Source: Gelidibacter japonicus
Lineage (GTDB): Bacteria; Bacteroidota; Bacteroidia; Flavobacteriales; Flavobacteriaceae
Length of the DNA: 64,000 nucleotides
Reading direction: 5' to 3'
Assembly (NCBI RefSeq): GCF_010725055.1
Contig: NZ_BJKB01000005.1
Coordinates: 62,001 to 126,000 of the forward strand
The notes below the pieces were generated by a model. The model was not told where the DNA came from, did not search any database, and saw only the letters and a list, made by a program, of their open reading frames with translations. The position numbers and the translations under genes are program-made. Shown here in pieces: positions 33,929-44,383 of the stretch (the first letter of the stretch is position 1; the number at the start of each line of letters is the position of its first letter).

Positions 33929-35802
33929 TCTGCTTTATTTGGGATGGTTAATATAAATGTTGAACCAATATGTTCTTTGCTCGTAAAACTTATAGTACCG
34001 CCTAAATTTTCAATATGCGATTTTACAATATTCAATCCTATTCCTGTACCTTGTGTTGTCAAGACATTCTCTGATCTGAAATAGCGGTTAAAAATATTTT
34101 TTTGATCTTTTTCTGGGATTCCAATGCCAGCATCGGCTATTTCAAAAATGGTATCCTTATCATTTTGAGTAATCCTTATGGTCACATCACTGTGTTCCGG
34201 GGAGTATTTGATGGCATTGTGAACCAAGTTTGACAAGGCCAATTCTATTGTTTTCTCGTCCTGGATTAAAGTAATGTCATCAATATTTTCTGGATACTTT
34301 ATCTGTTGCCCTTCCTTTAATAGCATGTTGGCATTATAAACCACCTCATTGAGTACCTTGCTCAATCTAAAAGTACTGAATTTATAATTTACCTTTCCGG
34401 TTTCAAGTCGTTCAATGGACAAGAAATCGTTCAAAATGGCATTCAGGTAATTCACTTTGTCTTGAATAATTTTAATGTGCTTATCGCGATTGTCCTGTTG
34501 TGCCTCCAAGGTATATTTACCCAAAAGCATGGCAGAGGTTAAAATACCGCTCAACGGGGTCTTGAACTCGTGCGACACCAAGGATAAGAACTTAGTTTTG
34601 AGTTCATTGAGTTCCTTCTCTTTTTCGAGTGCCATTTCAAGTTGCTTGGTCCTCAACTCTACCGTCTCTTCTAATTTTTTGGTGTAATTTTTTTGTTCTG
34701 TGATGTCTAAAACAATGGAAATAAACACCTCACGATCCCCCAACATGGACAATTCCAAAGTGATATGTACTGGATAGGTTGTACCGTCCTTTCGTTGATG
34801 GACGGTTTCAAACTCCATTTTTTCCTCACTATGGCTCACTAAAGATGCGATTAATTCTCTAAATTTCCTTTCGGTAAAATCTGGTTTGATATCTACAGGC
34901 GTCATGGTCTTGAGCGTTTCAAGACTGTAACCCAGATTTTTTTGAGCGCCATAATTGGCGTTTAAAAACTGTAAAGAATCAGAATCAAAGACAAATATTT
35001 CATTGAGCGAATCATGAAATATTTTGGTGAGATAGTTGCGTTCTTCTTCAGCTTTCTTGCGTTGGGTAATATCATTCTGAATGCCAATAAAATGGGTTAT
35101 CAAGCCAGTCTTATTTTTAATCGGGTTGATATAAAGCTCATTCCAGAACAAAGTTCCATCCTTTTTATAATTACGCAAGATCACCTGGCAGCTTTTACCA
35201 TTTTTTAAGGCGGCCCTGATCACATCCAATCCTTCCTGATCCCGATCGTCACCTTGCAGGAATCGGCAATTGTTACCCAGAATTTCTTCAGAGGAATAAC
35301 CCGTTAGAATCTGAAAAGCGGGATTAAAATAAATGATGGGATTGTCCTGCTCCAATGCATTACAGATTAAAATACCATTCCCAGCAGATTGCAGGGCCTC
35401 ACTTTTTAAATTAAGATTCTCCTCAATGGCCCGGCGTTCGGTAATATCCACGACTAGCGCCATGACCAAGGTTTTACCGTAAAGGGTAAATGGATTCAGT
35501 CCCACTTCAACAGGAAAGCGCATATGGCTTTTAGTGAGGCCATATAGATTTCTCCCTTGACCCATGCTGCGTTTTTCACTATGCTTAAAAAACGAGTGAA
35601 AATGTTCAACATGTCTTTGGTGATACTCGACAGGAATTAAAGTATTTAGGGTTTTCCCTACCAGTTCATTGTCTTCATACCCAAACATGGCATTGGCTGA
35701 CGCATTGGTAGACACGATGTTTTGGTGTTCATCCACCACAACAATCCCTTCAGAAATGGCATCTGATAGTAACTTTAAAATATCTTCCCCGTTTTCAAGC
35801 AT
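33925..35802 (-). CDS. PAS-domain sensor histidine kinase
   Basis: Soluble kinase of 625 aa without membrane helices. Three PAS domains lie at about 10-125, 135-255 and 270-385; the second carries NCRFLQGDDRDQ, the LOV-type flavin-binding signature with the reactive Cys. HisKA follows with phosphoacceptor His411 (LVSHEFKTPLSG). The HATPase domain has N box NLVHNAIKYSP and G boxes ADAGIGIPEKDQ and GTGIGLNIV. It forms an ATGA-overlap operon with the REC-CRP regulator. A perfect -7 element (TATTTTTG, 35807-35814) lies only 4 bp before the ATG, which would give an almost leaderless mRNA. Confidence 0.93.
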   Translation of the reverse strand: MLENGEDILKLLSDAISEGIVVVDEHQNIVSTNASANAMFGYEDNELVGKTLNTLIPVEYHQRHVEHFHSFFKHSEKRSMGQGRNLYGLTKSHMRFPVEVGLNPFTLYGKTLVMALVVDITERRAIEENLNLKSEALQSAGNGILICNALEQDNPIIYFNPAFQILTGYSSEEILGNNCRFLQGDDRDQEGLDVIRAALKNGKSCQVILRNYKKDGTLFWNELYINPIKNKTGLITHFIGIQNDITQRKKAEEERNYLTKIFHDSLNEIFVFDSDSLQFLNANYGAQKNLGYSLETLKTMTPVDIKPDFTERKFRELIASLVSHSEEKMEFETVHQRKDGTTYPVHITLELSMLGDREVFISIVLDITEQKNYTKKLEETVELRTKQLEMALEKEKELNELKTKFLSLVSHEFKTPLSGILTSAMLLGKYTLEAQQDNRDKHIKIIQDKVNYLNAILNDFLSIERLETGKVNYKFSTFRLSKVLNEVVYNANMLLKEGQQIKYPENIDDITLIQDEKTIELALSNLVHNAIKYSPEHSDVTIRITQNDKDTIFEIADAGIGIPEKDQKNIFNRYFRSENVLTTQGTGIGLNIVKSHIENLGGTISFTSKEHIGSTFILTIPNKAE

Positions 35803-36288
35803 AACGCAAAAATAGAATGATTTTAATAATTTGTGAAGATAGTAACAATTTATATTACGGTTTCATCTATTGAATTTTCTGTTTTGTTAAAAAAGTTGAA
35901 ACCGTTTACACATAACAAATCTTTAAACCCGACCCCAGTACAAGGATCGGAAATTTGAACGCATAGAACAACATAAATGTAAAACTGCTTGTTCGTTGGC
36001 ATCAAAACAAAGACTGGTAGGAAGCTGATAAGGTAATTGTGAATATAAACACAGACCCCTAAACTTTAAACTTTGATCTATTCATCGACGGCCTATTCGT
36101 AGCGTTTTCAAAAATGCCAACCATGAATTCCGAATTCCGAATACCTCCAATATTCTTTTAAAAATCAATAAATTGTTGAAAACATCTTGATAATTCTACA
36201 ACGGAATCGCACTCTTGATGGATTTTTTGGTATTTTTATCAGATTAATTACGTTCCTTTAACCCACCCTCAACCAATTAGTGATTAAA
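35803..36288. other. Divergent intergenic region, about 485 bp
   Basis: Between the histidine kinase and the LysM gene. Apart from the -7 element at 35807-35814 (minus strand) nothing was recognised. Confidence 0.5.
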
Positions 36289-38862
36289 ATGAAGCGACTT
36301 TTTAAGTGTTTTGCACTATTATTCTTATGTTTTCACACAAGTATTGCTCAGGAAGGCTTGAAGAAGCATACAGTTAGCAGTGGTGAAACCTTATTCTCCA
36401 TTGCAAAAAAGTACAATGTTACCCCGTACGATCTTCAGAAGGTCAATCCTAATGTCATCAATGGTATTAAAGTAGACGAAGTGCTTCTGATTCCCGAAAG
36501 TAAAATCAAAACACCCGTTCTTGAGAGTGCTGCCGACTCCATAAAAGCTTCAGTAAGATCATCCTCAATAAGCCATACCGTCAAAAAGGGAGAAACAAAA
36601 TTCAGTCTCTCAAAACGCTTTGATTTGACTATTTCCGAACTCGAATCGCAAAATCCACAAATTATTCATGGTTTAAATATTGGAGATGTATTGGAGATAT
36701 ACCCGGGAATTTCGTACACAACTCCAACCGAGTCAATGACCTCTCCAAAGCCTTCGGACACGGCGCCTGCCAAATCGCAATCAAATATTGCATCGCCTAA
36801 TGGCAAACGTCACGTGGTTGTTAGTGGTGAAACGCTTTGGCGTATCGCAAGTGCCAATGGATTGACCGTCGACCAATTGGTCAACGCCAATTCAAGAGTA
36901 CTTTCTCGCGGTTTAATTGCAGGTCAAATTCTTTGGATTCCGAGTAGTCAACAGCTCAATGTTTCGGGTGACAGTGTCACTTATGTTGTTAAAAATGGAG
37001 ATACCAAGTTCGGTCTTTCCAGACGTTTCAATACAACAATTTCTGAACTGGAGCGAAATAACCCACACATTAAAAACCTGCTTGAAATAGGGCATGTCAT
37101 TACCATGCCTTATACCGAAGGGACCAGCAGAACAAACGACAATCTCACGCAAACCGAAATCCAATCCAAAACCCAAACCACCACCTCCATAAAGAAGGAA
37201 ACTCCAGTAGAACCTATTGAGACCGATCCGAACATCAAAGAAACAACAGAGATTACGGAAGAACAACCTAAAATAAAGGAAACAGTCCCTACCGTTCCAG
37301 ATGTGGACCTCGCTAAGGAGGAAGTTAAAAAGGTGGAAGTTGTTCCTACAAACACCGAAATAGTCACTACTACCAAAGAGCAACCTAAAGCGATTGAAAC
37401 TGTACCTAGCACTCCAGAAAAAACGTTCACTCCTGAGAAACAACCTGTTGAAAGAGTGGATCAAAACACAGAAGCTGTCCGTGTGACCACTACAGTACCC
37501 AAAGAAAAAACTGAAACTCCTATGGAGACGCCGATAGCAAGTACCACAAAAACAGAATATGTGCCTTATGAAATCCAACCTAAGGAAACACTCTTCAGTT
37601 TGGCTCAAAAAGCAGGCATGTCCATTGATGATTTCCTTATATTAAATCCGCGGTTAAAAGAATCCGTACAAACTGGCACCTTCATCAAAATGCCAAATGC
37701 TGTTAGTCCACCTCATGCCCCATCACAAACCGTAAACACTCCAGGCCTGATCAGGGATTATTCAGTTCCTGTCGATTTAAAAGCAACTGCCAATACATCT
37801 CAATTTAAGAAATTATTGTTTTTCCTTCCTTTTTCACAAACGGAATATCAAAATTATGAGGCAAACAGCTCTAATTTCAGTGACATTTCTGACGATTTCA
37901 AACGTGCACATCTCGAGTTTTATAAAGGTGCCAATATCGCTATTGATTCCATCAGAAAAATGTACCTTTCTCTGGATGTAGATGTTTTAGAGCTCCAAAG
38001 TAACGTCCGATCTTCCAAAATAATGCCATTGCTTGAAAAAAGTGAAGTCAACGACTACGACGCCATTATCTTGCCATATTACGATACCGTTGAAGAAGAA
38101 ATTGCCGCGTTTACTGCAGACAATAACATTCCTGTAATAACGGCTTCAACAATGGACTTCCAAAGTGGCAACGACAATTTGTTCAGTGCGGTACCTTCCA
38201 TTAACCTTCAACGTCAAAAGGTATTGGACTATATCATGTCAAAAAATGCCCATATCATTGTTCTCAATGATGCCAACCGTTCCGAAAGCAGAGCCTTTAT
38301 TTCTAAATACGTACCACATGCAGACTTCATCAATATCAAGAAGAACGGATCGTTCAGTGAAGGTGAATTAAAAGGAAAATTTAAAAAAGACCAACTCAAT
38401 TATGTGATCATAGATAGTGAAAGGAATAGTGTATTTCTCAACACTACCAATATACTTTTGAGTGAACTAACCAATTACAACCTTCAGTTGGCGGTTTTGG
38501 AATCTGAACTAATTCCCGATGACGGTGCTGTATCCGAAAAAAGATTTCGCATTTTAAACATGGTTTTTCCATCATTAATCCCTGCCAAATCAACTGTAAG
38601 TTCAAAGGAATTTTTAAGTGCTTACCAAAAAAAGTATAATTTACTACCTTCGGCAAATATTATGTTGGGATTTGACATTACATTTGACAGCTTGTTAAGG
38701 CTTATCCAACAACAAGGTTTTAAAAGCTCCGCAGTGAAGGACATTACGGAATATACGCAGCTGAAATTTGATTATGAAAAGAACAATTTAGGAGGTTTTA
38801 GGAATGAGGGTATTTACATTTTGCAATATGATTCAGCCTCCAATATACGGGAAGCCAATTAA
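36289..38862 (+). CDS. LysM-repeat protein with periplasmic-binding-protein-like C-terminal domain
   Basis: Exported peptidoglycan-binding protein, 857 aa from the ATG at 36289 (a GTG at 36280 is in frame, but the ATG gives a clean signal peptide MKRLFKCFALLFLCFHTSIA). Five LysM domains: about 23-67 (HTVSSGETLFSIAKKYNV), 85-130, 165-210 (VVVSGETLWRIA), 222-267 and 425-470 (IQPKETLFSLAQKAG). A 150-residue Thr/Pro/Glu-rich linker lies between LysM4 and LysM5. Residues about 500-855 resemble a type 1 periplasmic binding fold (KKLLFFLPFSQTEY, DYDAIILPYYD, VITASTMDFQ), as in other Bacteroidetes LysM proteins. The ligand is unknown. It is followed 43 bp later by the giant T9SS protein. Confidence 0.85.
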   Translation: MKRLFKCFALLFLCFHTSIAQEGLKKHTVSSGETLFSIAKKYNVTPYDLQKVNPNVINGIKVDEVLLIPESKIKTPVLESAADSIKASVRSSSISHTVKKGETKFSLSKRFDLTISELESQNPQIIHGLNIGDVLEIYPGISYTTPTESMTSPKPSDTAPAKSQSNIASPNGKRHVVVSGETLWRIASANGLTVDQLVNANSRVLSRGLIAGQILWIPSSQQLNVSGDSVTYVVKNGDTKFGLSRRFNTTISELERNNPHIKNLLEIGHVITMPYTEGTSRTNDNLTQTEIQSKTQTTTSIKKETPVEPIETDPNIKETTEITEEQPKIKETVPTVPDVDLAKEEVKKVEVVPTNTEIVTTTKEQPKAIETVPSTPEKTFTPEKQPVERVDQNTEAVRVTTTVPKEKTETPMETPIASTTKTEYVPYEIQPKETLFSLAQKAGMSIDDFLILNPRLKESVQTGTFIKMPNAVSPPHAPSQTVNTPGLIRDYSVPVDLKATANTSQFKKLLFFLPFSQTEYQNYEANSSNFSDISDDFKRAHLEFYKGANIAIDSIRKMYLSLDVDVLELQSNVRSSKIMPLLEKSEVNDYDAIILPYYDTVEEEIAAFTADNNIPVITASTMDFQSGNDNLFSAVPSINLQRQKVLDYIMSKNAHIIVLNDANRSESRAFISKYVPHADFINIKKNGSFSEGELKGKFKKDQLNYVIIDSERNSVFLNTTNILLSELTNYNLQLAVLESELIPDDGAVSEKRFRILNMVFPSLIPAKSTVSSKEFLSAYQKKYNLLPSANIMLGFDITFDSLLRLIQQQGFKSSAVKDITEYTQLKFDYEKNNLGGFRNEGIYILQYDSASNIREAN

Positions 38863-38905
38863 TTTAAAGAAACGGTTTTGATCTATTGAATCCCTGTTTA
38901 TATTT

Positions 38906-41900
38906 ATGAAAAAAATTACAAAAGCCAATCTTTATAATAAATTTTTAGTTGCCTTCGTATGTATTATCAGCGTAAGCTTAAATTCATATGGCCAATGTCC
39001 AACGATTACGAATCCATCCCAAAGTTTTTGTGATATTGAGGCACCTAAGGTGTCAGATCTTGTGGCCACCGATAATGGCGGAGGGATTAGATGGTATGAA
39101 ACAGCAACATCCACAACACCTCTTTCAAATACGGTGGGACTTGTCAATGGCAGAGACTATTATGCCGATGACAATTCAGGGTCTTGTGGCACTCGGCAAT
39201 CTGTAAACGTCACGATTTACGGAGTCCCTTTCGGACTTGGATTTCAGGGGGTTTGTGTTGACCATCCTGAAGAAGCTACCATCGCCGACTTGTATGCTAT
39301 TGGAAATGATCTTCAATGGTATGATTCTGCCACTGGGGGCACTCCTTTAGATCCCACAACTATTTTAGTGGATGGGACCATTTATTATGTCAATCAATCC
39401 AATCCTGACACAGGTTGTAGAACTTCACGACTTTCAGTTTATGTCAATGTTGGACTTGTTCCTGTTCCTACGGGAGAAGCCCATCAGATATTTTGTGGGG
39501 ATGTTCCACCTACAGTTGCCGACTTAGTAGCTACCGGAAACAATAATTGGTACGGCACTCTTTCATCAGGATCACCTTTACCTTTATCAACACCATTGGT
39601 GAATGGTGAAAGTTATTATGCCACCACCTTTGACCTTCCATGTGAAAGCATAGAACGTTTCCAAGTGACTGTTGAAATTATTGAGCCTAACGATGCTGGC
39701 GGCAATGGGGAAATAGAAATCTGCGAATCGGGTTTGGCCAGTACCAATACCATCAATTTGTTTGACGGGCTTTTGGGTACACCCGATACAAACGGTACTT
39801 GGTCAGGTCCGCTACCAACTTCCAATGGAAATACGGGTACGATCAATGTGACGTCCATGACGTCAGCTGAAAGTCCGTATATCTTTACCTATGCAGTCAG
39901 TTCTGAGCATTGTCCTACCAGCACTGCAACAGTAAGCATTTATGTTATTGAAGGTCCGGACCCTGGTACTGATGGTTCATTAATACTATGTAGCACCAGT
40001 GCGCCACAAGATCTTTTTTCAAGCTTACAGGGCACTCCGGATCCTGGAGGCACCTGGTCTCCAGCTTTGGCTAGTGGCACTGGCATTTTTGACCCGGCCC
40101 AAGACACCGCGGGAATTTACACGTATACGGTACAGGGAGTTCCACCATGTGGGCCTCTAACTTCAACAGTAGAAGTTACGGTCAATCCTGAAGCAAATCC
40201 CGGAACCAACGGGAACTTAACGCTTTGTTTTGATAGTGCTCCTGTCGATTTATTTAACAGCCTAGGAGGATCACCCCAATCTGGTGGCACTTGGTCGCCA
40301 GCTTTGGCAAGTGGTACAGGCGTTTTTGATCCATCGCAAGATGCCGATGGCACCTATACCTATAGCGTTTCAGGCATCTCTCCTTGCGGAATTGCCACGG
40401 CAACGGTTACCGTAACGACCATTCCTGCTCCTGATCCTGGCACCAACGGCAGCTTAATTTTATGTAGCAATGATGCGACGGTAGATCTTTTTGACAGCTT
40501 GGGCGGTACCCCAGAATCGGGTGGGACCTGGACACCTGCATTGGCAAGTGGTACCGGTGTATTTGATCCGTCACAAGATGCTGCCGGAATCTATACCTAT
40601 ACACTTCAGGGGCCTGCACCGTGTGGTGCCGTTTCAGCAACCGTTAATGTCACCGTGAATCCTGAAGCAGAACCCGGAATCAATGGCAACTTAACACTTT
40701 GTATTGATAGTGCTCCTGAGGATTTGTTCAACAGTTTAGGCGGCAGTCCAGAAACTGGTGGAACTTGGTCGCCTGCGTTGGCAAGTGGCACCGGTATTTT
40801 CGATCCTACGCAAGATGCAGAGGGCGTATACACTTATACAGTATTGGGGGTTTCGCCATGTGGGGACGCCACGTCTACAGTCACCGTAACCATCAACCCA
40901 TTAGCCGACGCTGGCACTAATGGCAGTTTGATGTTGTGTAGTAATGATGCCCCCCAGGATCTTTTTAATAGTTTGGGGGGCACTCCAGAAACGGGAGGCA
41001 TTTGGTCGCCTGCTTTGACGAGTGGTACCGGAGTTTTTGATCCGTCGCAAGACGCGCCGGGAATCTATACCTACACAGTTTTAGGCCTTACTCCCTGCGG
41101 AGACGCTACGGCAACGGTGAATGTCACCGTCAATCCCTCTCCAGAGCCAGGAATTAACGGAAGTTTAACCCTATGTGTTGACAGCACGCCTCAAGATTTA
41201 TTTGACAGCTTGGGGGGTACACCACAAACAGGTGGAACCTGGTCGCCGGCACTGGCTAGCGGCACAGGTGTTTTTGATCCATTGCAAGATACTCCTGGTA
41301 TTTACACCTATACTATCGTTGGAATTCCTCCTTGTGGGGATGCCACGGCAACGGTTACTGTGACCGTTAATCCATTGCCCAATCCAGGAACCGATGGCAG
41401 TTTGATTTTGTGTAGTCACGATGCTTCACAAGATCTTTTTAATAGTCTGGGTGGCCGTCCAGATGCCGGTGGAGTTTGGTCTCCCGCTCTGGCAAGTGGG
41501 ACGGGTGTATTTGATCCCTCCCAAGATGCTCCTGGGATTTACACCTACACGGTCAAAGGTTTAGATCCATGTGGAGAAGCCTCAGCAACAGTTGAAGTAA
41601 CCGTCAATCCTGGGGTTGAACCTGGAACCAACGGAAGCTTAACGCTTTGTATGAACAGCACTCCTGAAGATTTATTCAACAGTTTAGGTGGCAGCCCGCA
41701 ACCTGGTGGCACATGGTCGCCAGCTTTGGCAAGTGGCACCGGTGTCTTTGATCCGTTATTAGATGCCGAGGGAGTTTACACCTACACTATCGTTGGAATT
41801 CCTCCTTGTGGAGATGCTACAGCAACCGTCACCGTAACCATTAGTGAACTATCGGATGCCGGCACCAATGGCAGTTTGATTTTATGTAGCAACGATGCAT

Positions 41901-43414
41901 CACAAGATCTTTTTGACAGCTTAGGTGGCACACCTAAATCTGGGGGTGTTTGGTCTCCTGCTTTGTCGAGTGGCTCTGGCGTTTTTGACCCAGCCCAAGA
42001 CGCACCGGGTATATACACGTACACTGTTCAAGGTGTACCTCCTTGTGGAGAAGCGTCTGCAACAGTTGAAGTCACCATCCACCCCGAAGCAGATCCTGGA
42101 AGTGATGGCTCCTTATCAATATGTATTGAAAGTGCTCCTGAAGATTTATTCAACAGCTTAGGTGGCAGTCCAGAATCGGGAGGCGTCTGGTCGCCTGCAC
42201 TTGCAAGTGGTACGGGTATTTTCGATCCGTCTCAAGATGCTGCTGGAACATATACTTATACGGTTTCTGGAATATCACCTTGTGGAGATGCCACAGCAAC
42301 TGTCACCGTCACCATTGCCACAGTCCCACAAGCTGGATCTGGTGGCCGATTGGCAATCTGTTCCAATGATGCCCCACAAGACCTTTTTGAAAGCCTTGGC
42401 GGCACACCAGACGCCGGTGGAACTTGGACTCCCGCCTTGGCAAGTGGCACCGGACTCTTTGATCCTGCGCAAGACAGTGCCGGATCTTATACCTATTCGG
42501 TGACTACAACCTGCGGAACGGATTCAGCAACAGTAGTTGTTGCACTGATTCCGCAACCTGATATTACCGGACTTACCCTGGACGCAGATACCATTTGCTT
42601 GGAGGATGCTATTGATATCACCCTATCAGGTGCAAGTCAACTTGCTGATGGCAATTACAGTCTCAACTATTCGCTCTCCGGAGCCAATATCGCCGAACAG
42701 ACCATCATCGTTACCATCGCCAGCGGCAGTACGGTCATTAACATACCAGCATCGCAATTGTCGACTGTCGGAACCACCACATTCACTATTTTAAATCTGC
42801 TGGATCCTGTAACCAACTGCGGCACTGCATCCGGCACGCTTCCAACCATAGATTTTAACATAGAGCAGGCACCCACCCCACAATTGATTACTGACGGTAA
42901 TTCATTTTGTACAGATGATAACGCTACGATTGCCGATTTAACCAGTAACCTTGTCAACGGAGATGTCGTCACTTGGTATGATGCCTTAGAAAATGGCAAC
43001 GCATATCCTGAAGATACACCCTTGGTAGATGGCCAAATCTATTACGCCTCCAACAGCACCAATAACGGCTGTAGCACTGGGATCCGATTGGCGGTAACCG
43101 TCAGCATTGATACTTGCGAGCCTTTAGAAATTATTATTCCCGATGGCTTTAGTCCAAATGGCGATACTATTAACGACGATTTCTTGATCAAAAACTTGAG
43201 AGAGCTGTATCCTAATTTCAAACTGCAGATTTATAACCGTTACGGAAATATTCTTTATAAGGGCGATAGTAATACGCCAAATTGGGATGGTACCTCCAAT
43301 CAAGGTCGAGAAGTTGGCAGTGGTCAATTACCGGTAGGGGTCTATTTTTATATTTTGGAACTCAACGACACTAACAATAAAACGATACAAGGTAGAGTCT
43401 ACCTTAGCAGGTAA
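38906..43414 (+). CDS. Giant repetitive surface protein with T9SS type B (gliding-type, CHU_C) sorting domain
   Basis: 1502 aa with a signal peptide to about YGQCP. Residues 25-260 hold three Ig-like/MBG-like modules (CDIEAPKVSDLVATDNGGG and similar). A divergent repeat lies at about 262-350. Then 11 near-identical repeats of about 79 residues follow (about 351-1211), each with DPGTNGSL-LC, DLFNSLGGTPESGGTWSPAL, ASGTG-FDPSQDA, GIYTYTV and PCG-ATATV-VTVNP. Copies alternate between two subtypes. After another Ig-like module the C-terminal 95 residues (IPDGFSPNGDTINDDFLI ... IYNRYGNILYKG ... GVYFYILELND) form the CHU_C/type B sorting signal. It is likely an adhesin. It precedes PorP/SprF and OmpA-type genes, the usual partners of type B substrates. 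Confidence 0.92.
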   Translation: MKKITKANLYNKFLVAFVCIISVSLNSYGQCPTITNPSQSFCDIEAPKVSDLVATDNGGGIRWYETATSTTPLSNTVGLVNGRDYYADDNSGSCGTRQSVNVTIYGVPFGLGFQGVCVDHPEEATIADLYAIGNDLQWYDSATGGTPLDPTTILVDGTIYYVNQSNPDTGCRTSRLSVYVNVGLVPVPTGEAHQIFCGDVPPTVADLVATGNNNWYGTLSSGSPLPLSTPLVNGESYYATTFDLPCESIERFQVTVEIIEPNDAGGNGEIEICESGLASTNTINLFDGLLGTPDTNGTWSGPLPTSNGNTGTINVTSMTSAESPYIFTYAVSSEHCPTSTATVSIYVIEGPDPGTDGSLILCSTSAPQDLFSSLQGTPDPGGTWSPALASGTGIFDPAQDTAGIYTYTVQGVPPCGPLTSTVEVTVNPEANPGTNGNLTLCFDSAPVDLFNSLGGSPQSGGTWSPALASGTGVFDPSQDADGTYTYSVSGISPCGIATATVTVTTIPAPDPGTNGSLILCSNDATVDLFDSLGGTPESGGTWTPALASGTGVFDPSQDAAGIYTYTLQGPAPCGAVSATVNVTVNPEAEPGINGNLTLCIDSAPEDLFNSLGGSPETGGTWSPALASGTGIFDPTQDAEGVYTYTVLGVSPCGDATSTVTVTINPLADAGTNGSLMLCSNDAPQDLFNSLGGTPETGGIWSPALTSGTGVFDPSQDAPGIYTYTVLGLTPCGDATATVNVTVNPSPEPGINGSLTLCVDSTPQDLFDSLGGTPQTGGTWSPALASGTGVFDPLQDTPGIYTYTIVGIPPCGDATATVTVTVNPLPNPGTDGSLILCSHDASQDLFNSLGGRPDAGGVWSPALASGTGVFDPSQDAPGIYTYTVKGLDPCGEASATVEVTVNPGVEPGTNGSLTLCMNSTPEDLFNSLGGSPQPGGTWSPALASGTGVFDPLLDAEGVYTYTIVGIPPCGDATATVTVTISELSDAGTNGSLILCSNDASQDLFDSLGGTPKSGGVWSPALSSGSGVFDPAQDAPGIYTYTVQGVPPCGEASATVEVTIHPEADPGSDGSLSICIESAPEDLFNSLGGSPESGGVWSPALASGTGIFDPSQDAAGTYTYTVSGISPCGDATATVTVTIATVPQAGSGGRLAICSNDAPQDLFESLGGTPDAGGTWTPALASGTGLFDPAQDSAGSYTYSVTTTCGTDSATVVVALIPQPDITGLTLDADTICLEDAIDITLSGASQLADGNYSLNYSLSGANIAEQTIIVTIASGSTVINIPASQLSTVGTTTFTILNLLDPVTNCGTASGTLPTIDFNIEQAPTPQLITDGNSFCTDDNATIADLTSNLVNGDVVTWYDALENGNAYPEDTPLVDGQIYYASNSTNNGCSTGIRLAVTVSIDTCEPLEIIIPDGFSPNGDTINDDFLIKNLRELYPNFKLQIYNRYGNILYKGDSNTPNWDGTSNQGREVGSGQLPVGVYFYILELNDTNNKTIQGRVYLSR
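39958..42540 (+). repeat. Coding repeat array: 11 units of about 237 bp
   Basis: Eleven units of about 79 codons inside the giant T9SS protein. Odd units read LCSNDA-type, even units LCIDSAPED/LCMNSTPED-type, so the expanding unit was probably a dimer of about 474 bp. Confidence 0.9.
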
Positions 43415-43431
43415 TCTGAATAAATGTATCT

Positions 43432-44373
43432 ATGATAATTAAACAATTAAAATATACGCTTCTTAGTTTCCTTCTCATGGTAGGATTGTTTGGCATGGCA
43501 CAACAAGACCCTCAGTACACCCAATATATGTATAATATGAGTGTCATCAATCCTGCCTATGCTACTGAAGGAGATGATATCAATGTGGGTGCCTTGTACC
43601 GTTCGCAATGGGTAGGCTCTGTAGGCGCTCCAAATACCGGATCTCTTTTTATCCATGTGCCTTTGCAGGAAAAAATACAAGTGGGATTATCCGTTATCAA
43701 CGATCAAATTGGAGATGTGGTCAACGAAACCAATGTTTATGCTGATTTCGCCTATATTTTACGATTGGGAACATCCACAAAGCTCTCGTTAGGAGTCAAA
43801 GCAGGTGCTACATTTTTCAATACCAATTTTAATGGTTTTATCTATTCTGATGCTTTGCCAGATCCAGCCTTTGCCAATAATTTAAGTAAAACATTCCCCA
43901 ATATTGGTGCTGGAGCCTATGTGTTTGGCGATAATTATTACGTCGGATTTTCTGCCCCCAACCTATTAAACTCAAAACATCTCGAAAACAATAGTGGTAT
44001 TGTGGCCAATGGTGTTGAAGAGATTCATTTTTTTCTAACCGGGGGTTATGTGTTTGAAATGAATGAGAACTTAAAATTAAAACCTGCATTTATGACCAAG
44101 GCGGTTTCTGGAGCACCTTTATCCGTTGATCTCACCGCAAACGTGCTGTTCAACAATGTGTTTGAGGTTGGCGCCGGCTATCGGCTTGATGATGCCGTCA
44201 CAGGGCTTGTGAATTTCAGGGTGAGTCCATCCCTACGGATTGGCTATGCCTATGATCATACCCTATCCAATTTAGGGAGGTTCAATTCAGGATCGCATGA
44301 AATTATGATTTTATTTGATATCGATAAATTAGGAACCCAGAAAGGATATGATAAATCGCCAAGATTTTTCTAA
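43432..44373 (+). CDS. PorP/SprF family type IX secretion outer-membrane protein
   Basis: 313 aa beta-barrel-like protein with a signal peptide (to MAQQDPQYTQYMYN). The opening QDPQYTQYMYNMSVINPAYA followed by the GALYRSQWVG block is the PorP/SprF signature. Repeated amphipathic strands end in IMILFDIDKL. Members of this family are needed for surface attachment of individual type B T9SS substrates. The gene starts 17 bp after the giant type B protein, which is therefore its probable client. Confidence 0.92.
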   Translation: MIIKQLKYTLLSFLLMVGLFGMAQQDPQYTQYMYNMSVINPAYATEGDDINVGALYRSQWVGSVGAPNTGSLFIHVPLQEKIQVGLSVINDQIGDVVNETNVYADFAYILRLGTSTKLSLGVKAGATFFNTNFNGFIYSDALPDPAFANNLSKTFPNIGAGAYVFGDNYYVGFSAPNLLNSKHLENNSGIVANGVEEIHFFLTGGYVFEMNENLKLKPAFMTKAVSGAPLSVDLTANVLFNNVFEVGAGYRLDDAVTGLVNFRVSPSLRIGYAYDHTLSNLGRFNSGSHEIMILFDIDKLGTQKGYDKSPRFF

Positions 44374-44383
44374 AACAATAGCT

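Noticed and set aside
39616-42999. Several open frames antisense to the repeat-rich T9SS protein
   Set aside because: They recur with the repeat period and are shadows of the strongly biased coding strand.
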